A stretch of 64,000 nt of DNA from Peribacillus sp. FSL E2-0218 (GCF_037992945.1 NZ_CP150304.1:2049501-2113500); one strand, 5' to 3'. Shown: positions 25,571 through 34,630, counted from the first letter of the stretch. The notes: generated from the sequence alone by a model not told the origin. Numbers and translations are program-made.

Positions 25571-25972
25571 ATGAACGATTCAGTAGGTTTTTGGAAACGA
25601 TTTTTCGCAGGAATTCTCGACGCACTAATAATATCTTTGCCTTTAACATTGATTTTTGGTTGGATAACCGGTGATTGGGAAAATGAAGATTTCTCAACAA
25701 TATTGGACTTGCTATACATGCTGATCGTCCCGATAGTCTGGTATGGCTATACAGTCGGGAAAAGGTTCATGGGCATCCGTATCGTACGGGTCGATGGCAG
25801 GAAATTAGGTATAGGCACGATGCTGTTAAGAACATTCGTTGCAGGTATAGTCTATATCCTTACAATTGGGATAGGTTTTATTATTAGCGCATTCATGGTC
25901 GGTATAAGAAAGGATCATCGGTCGATTCATGATTTCATTGCTGGTACATATGTGACATCGGAGAAACCTTAA
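25571..25972 (+). CDS. RDD-family membrane protein
   Basis: 133-residue protein with three hydrophobic segments. The name-giving Arg-Asp-Asp pattern is partly present (GFWKRFFAGILDALIISLPL near the start: Arg, then Asp), followed by a GKRFMGIRIVRVDGRKLG loop and HRSIHDFIAGTYV at the end. RDD proteins are of mostly unknown function, some linked to sodium/proton exchange. The ATG at 25571 follows AGGAGG at seven bases. It has its own terminator. Confidence 0.85.
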   Translation: MNDSVGFWKRFFAGILDALIISLPLTLIFGWITGDWENEDFSTILDLLYMLIVPIVWYGYTVGKRFMGIRIVRVDGRKLGIGTMLLRTFVAGIVYILTIGIGFIISAFMVGIRKDHRSIHDFIAGTYVTSEKP

Positions 25973-25996
25973 TAAAAAATGAGCGGTATAAGCTAC

Positions 25997-26053
25997 ATAA
26001 AATTAAAAGACCTGAGTTCGGTAAGCTACCCTACTCAGGTCTTTTAATTTTAT
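25997..26053. terminator. Bidirectional terminator between RDD gene and LysR gene
   Basis: A very long stem (arms ending AAAATTAAAAGACCTGAGT and ACTCAGGTCTTTTAATTTT) with A and T runs on both flanks separates convergent genes. Confidence 0.85.
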
Positions 26054-26216
26054 CAACATCCGTTTTCGGGTCTCGTACTATTTCTTTTGAAAATGCTCTT
26101 GGAGCAAATACCGATATCTGTTGGAAAGATGCATTTTTTCAATCTATCTAAACTCAATATTTAGAATGCTGAATGTTGAAAATGACAATTCTGTTCGAGG
26201 CTGCGCGCCTCCTCGG

Positions 26217-27104
26217 TTAATTTTCATCTTTTTCAATCATTTGTATGAAATTAAGCGCAGTTTCGGCAAGTGTATCTTTTTTTCTTGTACATAATGAGAT
26301 GGGATTTTTTAATTGAATTTCATCTACATATACTGTGCCTACTTCTCCACGGGTAATATATTCGTTAACTTCTAGAGATGAAACAAAGGTAACTCCATAA
26401 CCTTCAATCACTGTTCTGATTGTTTCATTCAATCCATTAATTTGTAAGCCAACGATTGGTTCATTTACATGATGGATTTTACATAAAGAAACCAACTTTT
26501 CCCTTGAGGAACTCCCTTCTTCTCGAAACACAAAAGGTTCTCTTGCCATTTCAGCCAATGTAATATGTTTTGAGGCAAACTTATGATCTTTATGCACGAC
26601 AAATACCATTTTATCTTCAAGTAATTCCTTACTATGAATGAATGGATTAAACTCTTTTCTTCCACCTATGAAAGCAATTTCTGCTTCATAATTAATTAAC
26701 TGATCGATTGCACTACGAGAATTAGTTGTTGTTAATTCTACCTCTACCTCAGGGTATCTTTGTTTGTATCGCCCTATCCATTTTGGTAATAAAAAATTTG
26801 CTGGAAGATATGTTGCGACAATACGTAGCTTTCCAACTGCTCCATTTTTGAGTTGATTAATATAAGAGTCTATTTCGGCTTCAAGGGAAAATAATCTTTT
26901 AGCTTGTTTAGCAAGTTGAAGGCCAGCTTGGGTTAATAAGATGCCTCTACCCTTAGGAGACAATAAATTTAACCCGATTTCTTGTTCTAATTTTTTAATT
27001 TGTGCCGTTACAGCAGGCTGACTTATATTCAGCTCTTCAGCCGCACGAGTAACATTTCCCTTTTCAGCGACAGTATGAAATAGTCGTAATGCATGTAGGT
27101 TCAT
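26217..27104 (-). CDS. LysR-family transcriptional regulator
   Basis: 295 residues: winged helix at 1-60 (LRLFHTVAEKGNVTRAAEELNISQPAVTAQIKKLEQEIG), linker helix, and a periplasmic-binding-like effector domain (GKLRIVATYLPANFLLPKW; INYEAEIAFIGG). It is divergently transcribed from the threonine-synthase-like gene at 27244, the usual position for a LysR activator relative to its target, so it most likely controls that gene. Both genes are visibly more AT-rich than the neighbours, which may indicate transfer. Confidence 0.9.
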   Translation of the reverse strand: MNLHALRLFHTVAEKGNVTRAAEELNISQPAVTAQIKKLEQEIGLNLLSPKGRGILLTQAGLQLAKQAKRLFSLEAEIDSYINQLKNGAVGKLRIVATYLPANFLLPKWIGRYKQRYPEVEVELTTTNSRSAIDQLINYEAEIAFIGGRKEFNPFIHSKELLEDKMVFVVHKDHKFASKHITLAEMAREPFVFREEGSSSREKLVSLCKIHHVNEPIVGLQINGLNETIRTVIEGYGVTFVSSLEVNEYITRGEVGTVYVDEIQLKNPISLCTRKKDTLAETALNFIQMIEKDEN

Positions 27105-27243
27105 TATTCACCTCTATAATCATAAATGAAACGTATGAATACCATAAAAAGATATATTATATGTATTGGTTTTCTTCCGTTATTATAAGACTATAAAAGT
27201 TCCAACTCAAGAAAATTTCTAAGTAAAGAGGTGAGAGGGCAGC

Positions 27244-28527
27244 TTGTATGTCCCTAATAAAATGAAATTAATATGTATCGACTGTGGTCAAGGAATGTCT
27301 TCCAATAATTTAAACCACCATTGTACATGTGGCGGACTTTTAGATATTGTCCAAGATTTTCACAACTATGATGCTGACTTTTTGAAGCATTTATTCAATG
27401 AACGCCTTTCTGAAAGAATGACACCATACGCAAGTGGGGTATGGAGATACAAAGAATTAATTTTTCCTGAGTTACCTGAAGACTGCATTATTACCAAATA
27501 TGAAGGAAACACAGGATTATACTCTTCTGAGTTGATTAGGAAATATACGGGATTGAGTCAAGTTTCTTTAAAAGCGCAAAGTGAAAATCCTAGTGGTTCA
27601 TTTAAAGACAATGGTATGACGGTTGCGGTTTCTCATGGGAAATCCTTGGGTTTTAAAAACTTCACTTGCACCTCAACAGGAAATACATCCTCTTCCTTAG
27701 CTATGTATGCCTCAATCGCTCATGCAAATTCTTATGTTTTCGTCCCAAATAAAGATATATCGATTAATAAAGTATTACAGACAATAGCGTACGGTGCACA
27801 TGTTTTTAGTATTTCGGGTACTTATGATGACGGAATTCAGTTTTTAGAGGAGAATGCTAGTGATCTTGGTTTATACGTATGCAATTCCATTAATCCCTTT
27901 CGGATAGAAGGACAAAAAAGTATTATTTATGAAATTGCCCACTATTTAAACTGGAATTTACCTGAGTGGATTGTAGTACCTGGTGGAGCTTTAAGTAACG
28001 CAACTGCATTAGGTAAAGGATTACAGGATTTATTTTCACTCGGGTTTATAGACAAGGTGCCAAGAGTAGCAATTGTACAAGCTGAAGGTGCCAGCCCATT
28101 CCATAAAATGATAGCTCAAAATAAGAGTGAACTTATTCCTGAACCTCGGCCATATACTAGAGCTTCTGCATTGAATATCGGAAATCCACCTAGTTGGAAA
28201 AAAGCCATGCTTTCTTTAAGACAAACAAATGGGACGACCATTTCCGTAACAGATGATGAAATTCTTGACGCAAAAGCTATAATTGATAAAAGTGGCATTG
28301 GGTGTGAACCTGCTTCGGCAGCTACTGTTGCTGGACTACGAAAATTAGTGTCTCAGCAGGTGATTGACAAAGAGGAGTCAGCACTCTGTATCTTAACGGG
28401 AAATATCTTAAAGGATACAGATGCCCTGAATGAGTATCATTTTGGAGAAAGTAATCATTCAACCTTTAAAAATGAATGGCAACCGACTAGTTTGACATAT
28501 GACACTATTAAAAAGTATATAGTATAG
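27244..28527 (+). CDS. Threonine synthase-like PLP enzyme
   Basis: 427-residue fold-type II pyridoxal-phosphate enzyme. Lys121 in ENPSGSFKDNGM is the cofactor lysine; TSTGNTSSSLAMYASIA is the phosphate-binding loop. The N-terminus has a rubredoxin-like Cys11-x2-Cys14 and Cys27-x-Cys29 set, a feature of one threonine-synthase branch. Without homoserine dehydrogenase or homoserine kinase genes nearby, and with a private LysR regulator, it could act on a different phosphorylated or amino-acid substrate. TTG 27244 fits the AGAGGTGAG ribosome site; ATG 27262 is the alternative. Confidence 0.82.
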   Translation: MYVPNKMKLICIDCGQGMSSNNLNHHCTCGGLLDIVQDFHNYDADFLKHLFNERLSERMTPYASGVWRYKELIFPELPEDCIITKYEGNTGLYSSELIRKYTGLSQVSLKAQSENPSGSFKDNGMTVAVSHGKSLGFKNFTCTSTGNTSSSLAMYASIAHANSYVFVPNKDISINKVLQTIAYGAHVFSISGTYDDGIQFLEENASDLGLYVCNSINPFRIEGQKSIIYEIAHYLNWNLPEWIVVPGGALSNATALGKGLQDLFSLGFIDKVPRVAIVQAEGASPFHKMIAQNKSELIPEPRPYTRASALNIGNPPSWKKAMLSLRQTNGTTISVTDDEILDAKAIIDKSGIGCEPASAATVAGLRKLVSQQVIDKEESALCILTGNILKDTDALNEYHFGESNHSTFKNEWQPTSLTYDTIKKYIV

Positions 28528-29180
28528 AAACCTTATTTTATTCGTAATGAAACCTAGGGAATTGGGGTTATCCCCGACAAGAAGACAAACATTAAAAGAC
28601 AGGGCAGTGATCAAAAAACGAAATTCAAACGGAGCTCGGTGACTGAGTCGTTTTTGGAATCGTTTATAGTTTGAATTAGTAGATATGATCGGTTCTGGTG
28701 TAATTAGGACCTGTTCGAAACATATCACCTGAATATCCTTTTCATGTATGAATGATAAGGCGTTGGTCCTTTGGCAAGTTGGACCACGCCTTGTTCGCTT
28801 CGAACATTAAATATTTCTCTGGATAACCAATTATTGTAAATAGCTTTTGATTTCGGTAAGCCGTTTAGTCATTGGCTTTTCACCTCGTCCAGTTTGCTGG
28901 TTGCACTTTCTTCAATACTTTACTCTTCCTCTGTTATCTGTTTTTTCAAAGACTCGATATTGTCCACAATTGGAACAGGTTATTCTTTTATTGGGAATGA
29001 CCTTACCTCACTATGTAATCAAAGCCATCTCCGACAAGCATGGGGTATCATTTGACGTTTTTTACCGATCCATTTCTTGAGTGTGGCAAAATGAATGACA
29101 TGATCATAAAGTGGTGAGAGTTGACTTTAGCAACTGTAATGATTAAAATTACAGTAATCTCCTTGAGGAGGATGCCAAAA
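28528..29180. other. Long intergenic region with decayed sequence
   Basis: About 650 bases. A strong hairpin lies at 28757-28792. A short open frame at 28547-28640 (MKPRELGLSPTRRQTLKDR and on) and one at 28847-29080 have no ribosome site or recognisable product and look like remnants. I could not identify their origin. Confidence 0.45.
28757..28792. terminator. Hairpin in the 28.5-29.2 kb gap
   Basis: AAGGCG, TGGTCC and their partners GGACCA, CGCCTT form a stem with one bulged base and an 11-base loop, followed by TTGTT. It may end the threonine-synthase-like transcript from a distance. Confidence 0.5.
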
Positions 29181-29606
29181 GTGAATAGTGATTTTACAAT
29201 AGCTGTGCATAGTTTGGTTTATTTGGCTTATTTGCCAGATCATATGGCAAGTAGTGAGTCTATTGCAGAAAACGTTTGTACGAACTCGGCAAGAATTAGG
29301 AAAGTGATGAGCTGCTTACGGAATAAAGGGTATGTCAAGACTAAAGAAGGTGTTGGCGGAGGATATATTCTCGAATGTAATCCTGAAGAGGTAAGTTTAG
29401 GGGATATTTATATAACCGTCTCACATGGGACATTGAAACCGAAATGGTGTACGGGTGATCCGGAGAAAAAGTGTGTCATTTCTTCCAATACCCAGGTGGT
29501 CATGGATCAAATATTCGATGAAGCCGAGCTATATTTTGAAAAGTATTTAGAAAATATTACACTTAGCACGTTTTTGGAAAAAATTAAGCAATGTCCTCGA
29601 TATTGA
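29181..29606 (+). CDS. Rrf2-family transcriptional regulator
   Basis: 141-residue Rrf2 regulator: a winged helix (DFTIAVHSLVYLAYLPDHMASSESIAENVCTNSARIRKVM) and the GYVKTKEGVGGGYILECNPEEVSLGDIY wing, then a C-terminal part with Cys residues in WCTGDPEKKC that could sense redox state or thiol-reactive compounds. GTG 29181 follows AGGAGG at nine bases; the ATG at 29172 abuts the ribosome site and is too close. It precedes an IDEAL protein, a thioredoxin and an old yellow enzyme, suggesting electrophile or redox-stress control. Confidence 0.85.
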   Translation: MNSDFTIAVHSLVYLAYLPDHMASSESIAENVCTNSARIRKVMSCLRNKGYVKTKEGVGGGYILECNPEEVSLGDIYITVSHGTLKPKWCTGDPEKKCVISSNTQVVMDQIFDEAELYFEKYLENITLSTFLEKIKQCPRY

Positions 29607-29692
29607 TTAGTTTTTTCTTTTATCCTTACTGTATCTTTTATTTTTACAGTTAAGGGTTTTTCTTAAAATGAATATAAAAGAGGTGTTTCGAT

Positions 29693-30079
29693 ATGGCAGG
29701 AAATAGACCATTTGAAAACGGTGATTGGGTACAAGGAAGGTCGAGGGAGGGGGAACTCATTCATGGGTTCATCGAAACCATAGGCCGAAATCAAGATATC
29801 ATTAAAGTGAATGTAGTGGAAAGTGATAATGAAAAGGCGGTTGGTAAATCGATTTGGATCCCAAGTAAATGGACTCAAAAGCTGCCCGATTTAGAAATTA
29901 GTAACGAAAGCCATCTATTGGCATTAATTGATTTAGCGTTACTTTCCAAAGATGAGACTTGGTTTATGGAGTTATCAGGTAAATTGGAATCGGTTAAGAT
30001 ACATCCCAAATTAAAGGCTGAGAAATCCGATTTCCTTATGGAGGAAAATCGAATCGCGAATCTTGATTTTAATAAATGA
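29693..30079 (+). CDS. IDEAL-domain protein of unknown function
   Basis: 128 residues. The N-terminal half (NGDWVQGRSREGELIHGFIET to SIWIPSKWTQKLPD) resembles a small beta-barrel. Residues about 80-105 (LLALIDLALLSKDETWFMELSGKL) fit the IDEAL domain, which is found at the end of several Bacillus regulators and adaptor proteins. The role is unknown. AAGAGGTG serves as ribosome site, and the gene precedes the thioredoxin by 47 bases, so the two may be cotranscribed. Confidence 0.65.
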   Translation: MAGNRPFENGDWVQGRSREGELIHGFIETIGRNQDIIKVNVVESDNEKAVGKSIWIPSKWTQKLPDLEISNESHLLALIDLALLSKDETWFMELSGKLESVKIHPKLKAEKSDFLMEENRIANLDFNK

Positions 30080-30126
30080 GGTCTTAAAATGGTGTTTATA
30101 ACGGATAAAACGAGGAGGAAATGATC

Positions 30127-30441
30127 ATGGCTATCGAGCATGTTACAGATGCAAATTTTGCTGTTGAAATTAACGAGGGGTTAGTGCTGGTTGATTTTTG
30201 GGCCCCATGGTGCGGTCCGTGTAAAATGATTGCACCAGTCCTTAACGATTTGGACGATGAAATGGGTGAACAGGTTAAAATCGTTAAACTCAATGTTGAT
30301 GAAAATACAGCGACGACACAACAATACGGGATAATGGGAATACCAGCACTTATTCTTTTCAAAGATGGAGAAAAGGTCGATCAGGCAGTGGGCCTGCAAC
30401 CTAAAGAAGCAATTTCGGCGTTAATCGCTAAGCATGCGTGA
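30127..30441 (+). CDS. Thioredoxin
   Basis: 104-residue thiol-disulfide reductant with the WAPWCGPCKM active site near residue 30 and the cis-Pro in MGIPALILF. Length equals TrxA, but B. subtilis TrxA lies elsewhere in the genome (uvrC region), so this may be an additional thioredoxin; I leave out a symbol. The ATG at 30127 is correctly spaced from GAGGAGGAA, whereas the ATG at 30121 abuts it. Neighbours suggest a redox-stress role. Confidence 0.93.
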   Translation: MAIEHVTDANFAVEINEGLVLVDFWAPWCGPCKMIAPVLNDLDDEMGEQVKIVKLNVDENTATTQQYGIMGIPALILFKDGEKVDQAVGLQPKEAISALIAKHA

Positions 30442-30506
30442 TCATTCAATGACAATCGTTACTTATTCGGTTGTTGGTAACTTACTTATAAATGGAGGAC
30501 TGTCAA

Positions 30507-31631
30507 ATGAATTCTAAATATACACCATTATTTGAATCATTCAATATAGGGAAAGGGGTGGAAGTGAAAAATCGTCTGGTGATGGCACCGATGACCAATT
30601 TCTCTTCGAATCCTGACGGGACCGTATCCGATGAAGAAATAAGCTATTATGAGCGCCGGTCAAGCGGGGTGGGCATGGTGATAACGGCTTGTACGTATGT
30701 GACGGCAAATGGCAAAGGATTTCATGGGGAGTTTGGCGGTGATACGGACGAAATGATTCCTAGCCTAAGTCGTTTAGCTTCGGCGATAAAAGCGAAAGGT
30801 GCAAAAGCAATCCTCCAGATTTTTCATGGCGGCCGCGAGGTTCCACCGGAATTAGTGCCTAATGGCGATGTTGTAAGCGCAGGTGATATCCCATCAGTTG
30901 GCGAAGGGAAAACGGTTCCGCGTCCACTGACCGAAAAGGAAATCGAATCGATCATTCTCGATTTTGGTGAAACCACTCGACGTGCCATAGAAGCTGGATA
31001 TGATGGTGTCGAAATTCACGGTGCCAATGGTTACCTGATTCAGCAATTCTTTTCCCCACATTCGAACCGTCGCGAAGACAAGTGGGGAGGATCACTTGAA
31101 AGGCGCCTGAGTTTTCCGTTAGCGGTGGTGGATGAAGTCCAAAAAGCCGTGGCAAACCATGCCAAAGCACCGTTCATCGTAGGATATCGCTTTTCACCAG
31201 AGGAGCCTGAAACACCGGGAATCACGATGGACGACACACTTGCATTAATTGATGGACTTGCGAGTAAGAATTTGGATTATCTTCATGTTTCATTAATGGA
31301 ATTCTGGTCAAAAGCAAGAAGGGGAGCAGATGCTGACCGAGCACGGATCGAAGTCATTAAAGAACGTGTCGGAGGTCAAGTTCCTGTCATCGGCGTCGGT
31401 TCGATCTACACGGCAGATGATGCGATCAATGCACTGCAATCAGGCGTTCCGCTGCTTGCCTTGGGCCGTGAATTGATCATCGATCCGGAATGGGTACAAA
31501 AAGTGGAGCAAGGAAGAGAAACAGAAATCATCACAAAAATAAACAAAAATCATCAACAGCAATTAGATATCCCTGATCCATTATGGCAAGCCATCATCCA
31601 TTCTCCAGGGTGGTTTCCAGGGATTGAATAG
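30507..31631 (+). CDS. NADH:flavin oxidoreductase, old yellow enzyme family (YqiG-like)
   Basis: 374-residue FMN enzyme that reduces activated alkenes, quinones or nitro compounds. An eight-stranded barrel is indicated by KNRLVMAPMTNFSSNPDG, ILQIFHGGRE (His-type flavin-site residue), GYDGVEIHGANGYLIQQFFSPHSNRREDKWGG and VIGVGSIYTADDA. It resembles B. subtilis YqiG, though paralogues exist. The ATG at 30507 follows GGAGG. It lies next to thioredoxin and Rrf2 genes, in line with electrophile detoxification. Confidence 0.9.
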   Translation: MNSKYTPLFESFNIGKGVEVKNRLVMAPMTNFSSNPDGTVSDEEISYYERRSSGVGMVITACTYVTANGKGFHGEFGGDTDEMIPSLSRLASAIKAKGAKAILQIFHGGREVPPELVPNGDVVSAGDIPSVGEGKTVPRPLTEKEIESIILDFGETTRRAIEAGYDGVEIHGANGYLIQQFFSPHSNRREDKWGGSLERRLSFPLAVVDEVQKAVANHAKAPFIVGYRFSPEEPETPGITMDDTLALIDGLASKNLDYLHVSLMEFWSKARRGADADRARIEVIKERVGGQVPVIGVGSIYTADDAINALQSGVPLLALGRELIIDPEWVQKVEQGRETEIITKINKNHQQQLDIPDPLWQAIIHSPGWFPGIE

Positions 31632-31720
31632 GCCGACGCCTCCATGGAATATACAATGAACCATAGATGAGATTGTAGTTGAATGACTTTTAAGGAAAAG
31701 AATTCACGCATAATTGAGTG

Positions 31721-31774
31721 AAACCGCGGATATGGGACACACATGAAAAGTGTCCTTTATCCGCGGTTTTTTTA
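31721..31774 (+). terminator. Terminator after the old yellow enzyme gene
   Basis: AAACCGCGGATA and TATCCGCGGTTT arms enclose a second small stem (GGACAC, GTGTCC); a TTTTTT tail follows. Confidence 0.85.
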
Positions 31775-32201
31775 ATGTTGGATAGGACTCGTAAATAATT
31801 GTGTACAGAAGACCTTTCCTGCATTAGTACCTTTATCTTTCTCTTGTTCATACGCTTTGCATAGTTATGGCGGTATTCCCACCATGACAGTTCTGGCAAA
31901 ATGTTAAGGCTCTTTTCGCAATGAATGAAGCAGAAATCAACCGCACCGCATTACTTGGTGATTTGCAGCAAAATATGCGAAAACAGCCAATTTTAATAAT
32001 GAAAAAGGGGCAATGCGGGATGAGGTGATCATGAAAACGCTATATAATCGTAAATAGGAAGGAACAGCGCCTCGAATTTGCAGTTTTACAGGCATTTTTG
32101 AATTAAATGATCGTTGTTTGAGAAGTATGACTATGTTTAGTAGCAGAAAAAAACACGGAGTGGATATATCCGACTCCGTGTTTTTCACAATGGTACATAG
32201 C
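31775..32201. other. Intergenic region, nothing coding supported
   Basis: About 430 bases between convergent genes. The only feature seen is the DoxX-side terminator at 32147-32185. Confidence 0.5.
32147..32185. terminator. DoxX gene terminator, usable from both strands
   Basis: AAAACACGGAGT and ACTCCGTGTTTT form a perfect stem 17 bases beyond the doxX stop codon. Confidence 0.85.
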
Positions 32202-32600
32202 TTAAAAAAGAATGGAATCAAGTGAGTAAGGGCCAGCTCCAGTTAAAGCGACACCAATCGCAACTGCGAGGATGGCAAGGTTGTATTCATATCCGTTCTG
32301 GGTTGCCCAATAGCCATTTGCTCCGTGAACCTTAACAATCGCAGCAAGCATGGTAGCGGCTATCAATATCCCAGCTAGAGGTGTAAGCAGACCTACAGCG
32401 AATAATGCACCGCCAATAAGCTCCGAAAGACCCGCAAACAGGGCCATCGTAACTCCCGGCTTCATGCCGATCGAGTCAAACCAGCCTCCAGTTCCTTTTA
32501 ATCCATGACCGCCAAACCAGCCAAACAATTTTTGCGCGCCATGACCAACGAACGATAGACCAATAACCAATCGTATTAGTAATAAACCTAAACCTATCAT
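32202..32600 (-). CDS. DoxX-family membrane protein, MhqP-like
   Basis: 132 residues, four membrane helices (LLLIRLVIGLSFVGHGAQKLFGWFGGHG at the start, the DoxX signature). DoxX proteins support thiol or quinone redox reactions at the membrane. In B. subtilis the DoxX protein MhqP belongs to the MhqR regulon answering quinones and catechol. The promoter region here holds three ATCTCGAATTAA-type elements like MhqR half sites, which favours that reading. The ATG at 32600 follows AGGAGG. Confidence 0.85.
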   Translation of the reverse strand: MIGLGLLLIRLVIGLSFVGHGAQKLFGWFGGHGLKGTGGWFDSIGMKPGVTMALFAGLSELIGGALFAVGLLTPLAGILIAATMLAAIVKVHGANGYWATQNGYEYNLAILAVAIGVALTGAGPYSLDSILF

Positions 32601-32641
32601 TTATGATTCCTCCTAAATTTTTCTATGTTAGTTAAATATCT

Positions 32642-32697
32642 TTAATTCGAGATAGTGAAGCGTAAAAAATATCTCGAATTAAATTATCTCGAATTAA
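32642..32697. promoter_or_regulatory. Three MhqR-like half sites
   Basis: TTAATTCGAGAT at 32642-32653 is an inverted copy of ATCTCGAATTAA, which occurs at 32671-32682 and again at 32686-32697. As I recall, the MhqR box is built from ATCTCGAAT half sites. All three lie upstream of the doxX gene. Confidence 0.6.
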
Positions 32698-32841
32698 GAA
32701 TAAATGATTGTATGTGATTTGTCAAATTCATTTATTTTATACATGCAAAATGTTAACAAGATGGCGATGCTGTCCGTTAGGGAAAAAGCAATCACATCAT
32801 TTCTTTGCTAGTTACCTAACGGCGAAACATTGCATAAACGC

Positions 32842-33597
32842 TCATTCGACAGGGAATGTTTGGAAAAAACCGGGTGAGCTTTGACTGGAACGAAATAATA
32901 GATCAGATACGGTCACGCACTTATAGCCGTTTTTATATAGATAATCCAAGGTCGGTTCCAGAGCCATTACCGTTTGGGGACGATCGCTCCAATCGTGGAG
33001 GAGAATGATGTCACCAGCCCGTAACGAATGTATGATGTGGGAGGATATTTTATTCGGTGCCGGCCGTTTCCAGTCTTGGGGATCTTGATGCCAGGACCAT
33101 AAAACAACCTTGAATCCTTTTTTTACTGCGGTATTAATGATTATATCGTTATGAAGTCCACCTACAGGCCGGTATAATGTCGGTTTGTATTTGGCAATAT
33201 CCCAAATCACTTTATCGGTTTTGTCCAATTCGGAAGATAATACTTCAGCTGTCATATTTTTGTCGTAATAGTGATGATACGTATGGTTCGCAATTTCATG
33301 TCCTTCTTTGATTTCTCTTTTGAGGATGCCAGGATTGCTTTTCACTTTATTGCCTGAAACAAAGAACGTGGCTTTGGCATTATATTTAGCCAATATATCC
33401 AGGATTTGAGGGGTATAGGAAGGGTGTGGACCATCATCAAAAGTGATTGCGACAATTTTTTCATTGGTTTTTCCATCCCAAATAACGTTTCCAGTTTTTT
33501 CGTATACCGCTCGGCTGGATGTTAAGGCGTCAATATGGTTCGCTTTACAGAAGAAAAGAAGAAAGAAAACGGAGAAAGTCATCATCATGGTCTTCAA
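32842..33597 (-). CDS. Exported polysaccharide deacetylase
   Basis: 251 residues: a hydrophobic N-terminus that works as signal or anchor (MMMTFSVFFLLFFCKAN) and a NodB domain with the Asp pair in ITFDDGPHPSYTPQILDIL, metal His residues in HEIANHTYHHYY, the RPVGGLHND block and LLHDW at the end. It deacetylates a wall polysaccharide or peptidoglycan amino sugar, as PdaA/PdaB and CDA-type enzymes do. The TTG at 33597 follows GGGGGG; the reading frame further upstream lacks a ribosome site. Confidence 0.87.
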   Translation of the reverse strand: MKTMMMTFSVFFLLFFCKANHIDALTSSRAVYEKTGNVIWDGKTNEKIVAITFDDGPHPSYTPQILDILAKYNAKATFFVSGNKVKSNPGILKREIKEGHEIANHTYHHYYDKNMTAEVLSSELDKTDKVIWDIAKYKPTLYRPVGGLHNDIIINTAVKKGFKVVLWSWHQDPQDWKRPAPNKISSHIIHSLRAGDIILLHDWSDRPQTVMALEPTLDYLYKNGYKCVTVSDLLFRSSQSSPGFFQTFPVE

Positions 33598-33721
33598 AAT
33601 AGTCCCCCCTGTACTTGTGTGTATATGAGTTAGTATATGGAGTTCCATTTTATTTAGCCGGTGGTGGGTAAATAAAGCATTAACTTCAATGACATTGAGG
33701 TTACAAAGAGATCATTCCCTT

Positions 33722-34081
33722 TTAGATAATGAACATTTGCAATATGATGGGTGTTCCTTTAATTGGGGCATCTGCGGTATTCAATGTAAGCTTTCCGGTT
33801 TCAACGGTGTAATTATCATGAGGTTGCAGGACGCCATTTATGAATAAATTGATATAAGATACTGTTGCTGGATCTGGTATGACCTGTTTTTCAATGTCCG
33901 ATATCCCATCTTCTTCAACAAAAACCCGTTGGCATCCATTTGCGACGGCATAAAATTCATATGCAACGATACGTTTTGGGATTTTCGTGCGAACTTCCGT
34001 GAAAGAGCATGCAGGGAAAAACAACAAAGGTTTAGGGATTTCTTCATCCTCATTGATAAAACGGCAATATTTATTGTCCAT
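33722..34081 (-). CDS. DUF4183 protein
   Basis: 119 residues in which the second half (AYEFYAVANGCQRVFVEEDGIS to YINLFINGVLQPHDNYTVETGKLTL and GTPIILQMFII) is the DUF4183 fold, a small beta domain found almost only in spore-formers and in part linked to spore-surface proteins. The start has no signal peptide, as expected for a mother-cell assembled spore layer. The ATG follows GGGGAG. A diverged relative is encoded divergently at 34219. Confidence 0.72.
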   Translation of the reverse strand: MDNKYCRFINEDEEIPKPLLFFPACSFTEVRTKIPKRIVAYEFYAVANGCQRVFVEEDGISDIEKQVIPDPATVSYINLFINGVLQPHDNYTVETGKLTLNTADAPIKGTPIILQMFII

Positions 34082-34218
34082 TTTCTTAAATTCTCCCCTT
34101 TTTCTTATCTCCTATATATTTTATATAAAATACCGATTATCGTGAGGACCATTTTTGGAATTTGTCTATACACTTCCGTCCTTGAAGTCATAGCTTATAG
34201 AGAAGAGAGGTGAATATA

Positions 34219-34599
34219 TTGCCGTTAAAGATCATGAAATTAGCCATTGAGGCTACCTCGCTGATTAGTGTAAATCCATTGATCACCCGTTTATTTTATG
34301 AGGTGCCTGCAGCATTGGAAGGTCCAACTGAACTGACGATCGATCCTGCAAGCTTTTGGACGGACACTGGCGGTGCGGCTACAGTGCTTCCTGTATTGAC
34401 TGCTGAAAACAGCTCATTTGAAGTGTTTATTAATGGTGTGCTGCAAATGGAGGATATATCCACATACACTCCAGGTGCTACTGGTGTCGGCAGCCTCGTG
34501 CTGACCATTCCTGATGGTTCATCCATTTTGGCAGGGTCACCTGTCGTTCTTGTCGTGACAAACTACGCACCTACCTCGGATGTCGATATTGTAACGTAA
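34219..34599 (+). CDS. DUF4183 protein, divergent partner
   Basis: 126 residues, Thr/Ser/Val-rich, with the FEVFINGVLQMEDISTYTPGATGVGSLVLTIPDG and GSPVVLVVTNY elements that match the FINGVLQ and GTPIILQMF elements of the neighbour. Start TTG 34219 lies six bases beyond AGAGGTGA. Function is unknown; a spore-surface structural role is inferred from the family's distribution. Confidence 0.7.
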   Translation: MPLKIMKLAIEATSLISVNPLITRLFYEVPAALEGPTELTIDPASFWTDTGGAATVLPVLTAENSSFEVFINGVLQMEDISTYTPGATGVGSLVLTIPDGSSILAGSPVVLVVTNYAPTSDVDIVT

Positions 34600-34630
34600 A
34601 TCCATCTGACCTTCTTTAAGTTAAAATAAG

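Noticed and set aside
28847..29080. 77-residue open frame in the 28.5-29.2 kb gap
   Set aside because: No ribosome site; the Cys/Pro/Leu-rich text matched no family I know in any frame. Possibly a remnant, but not supportable.
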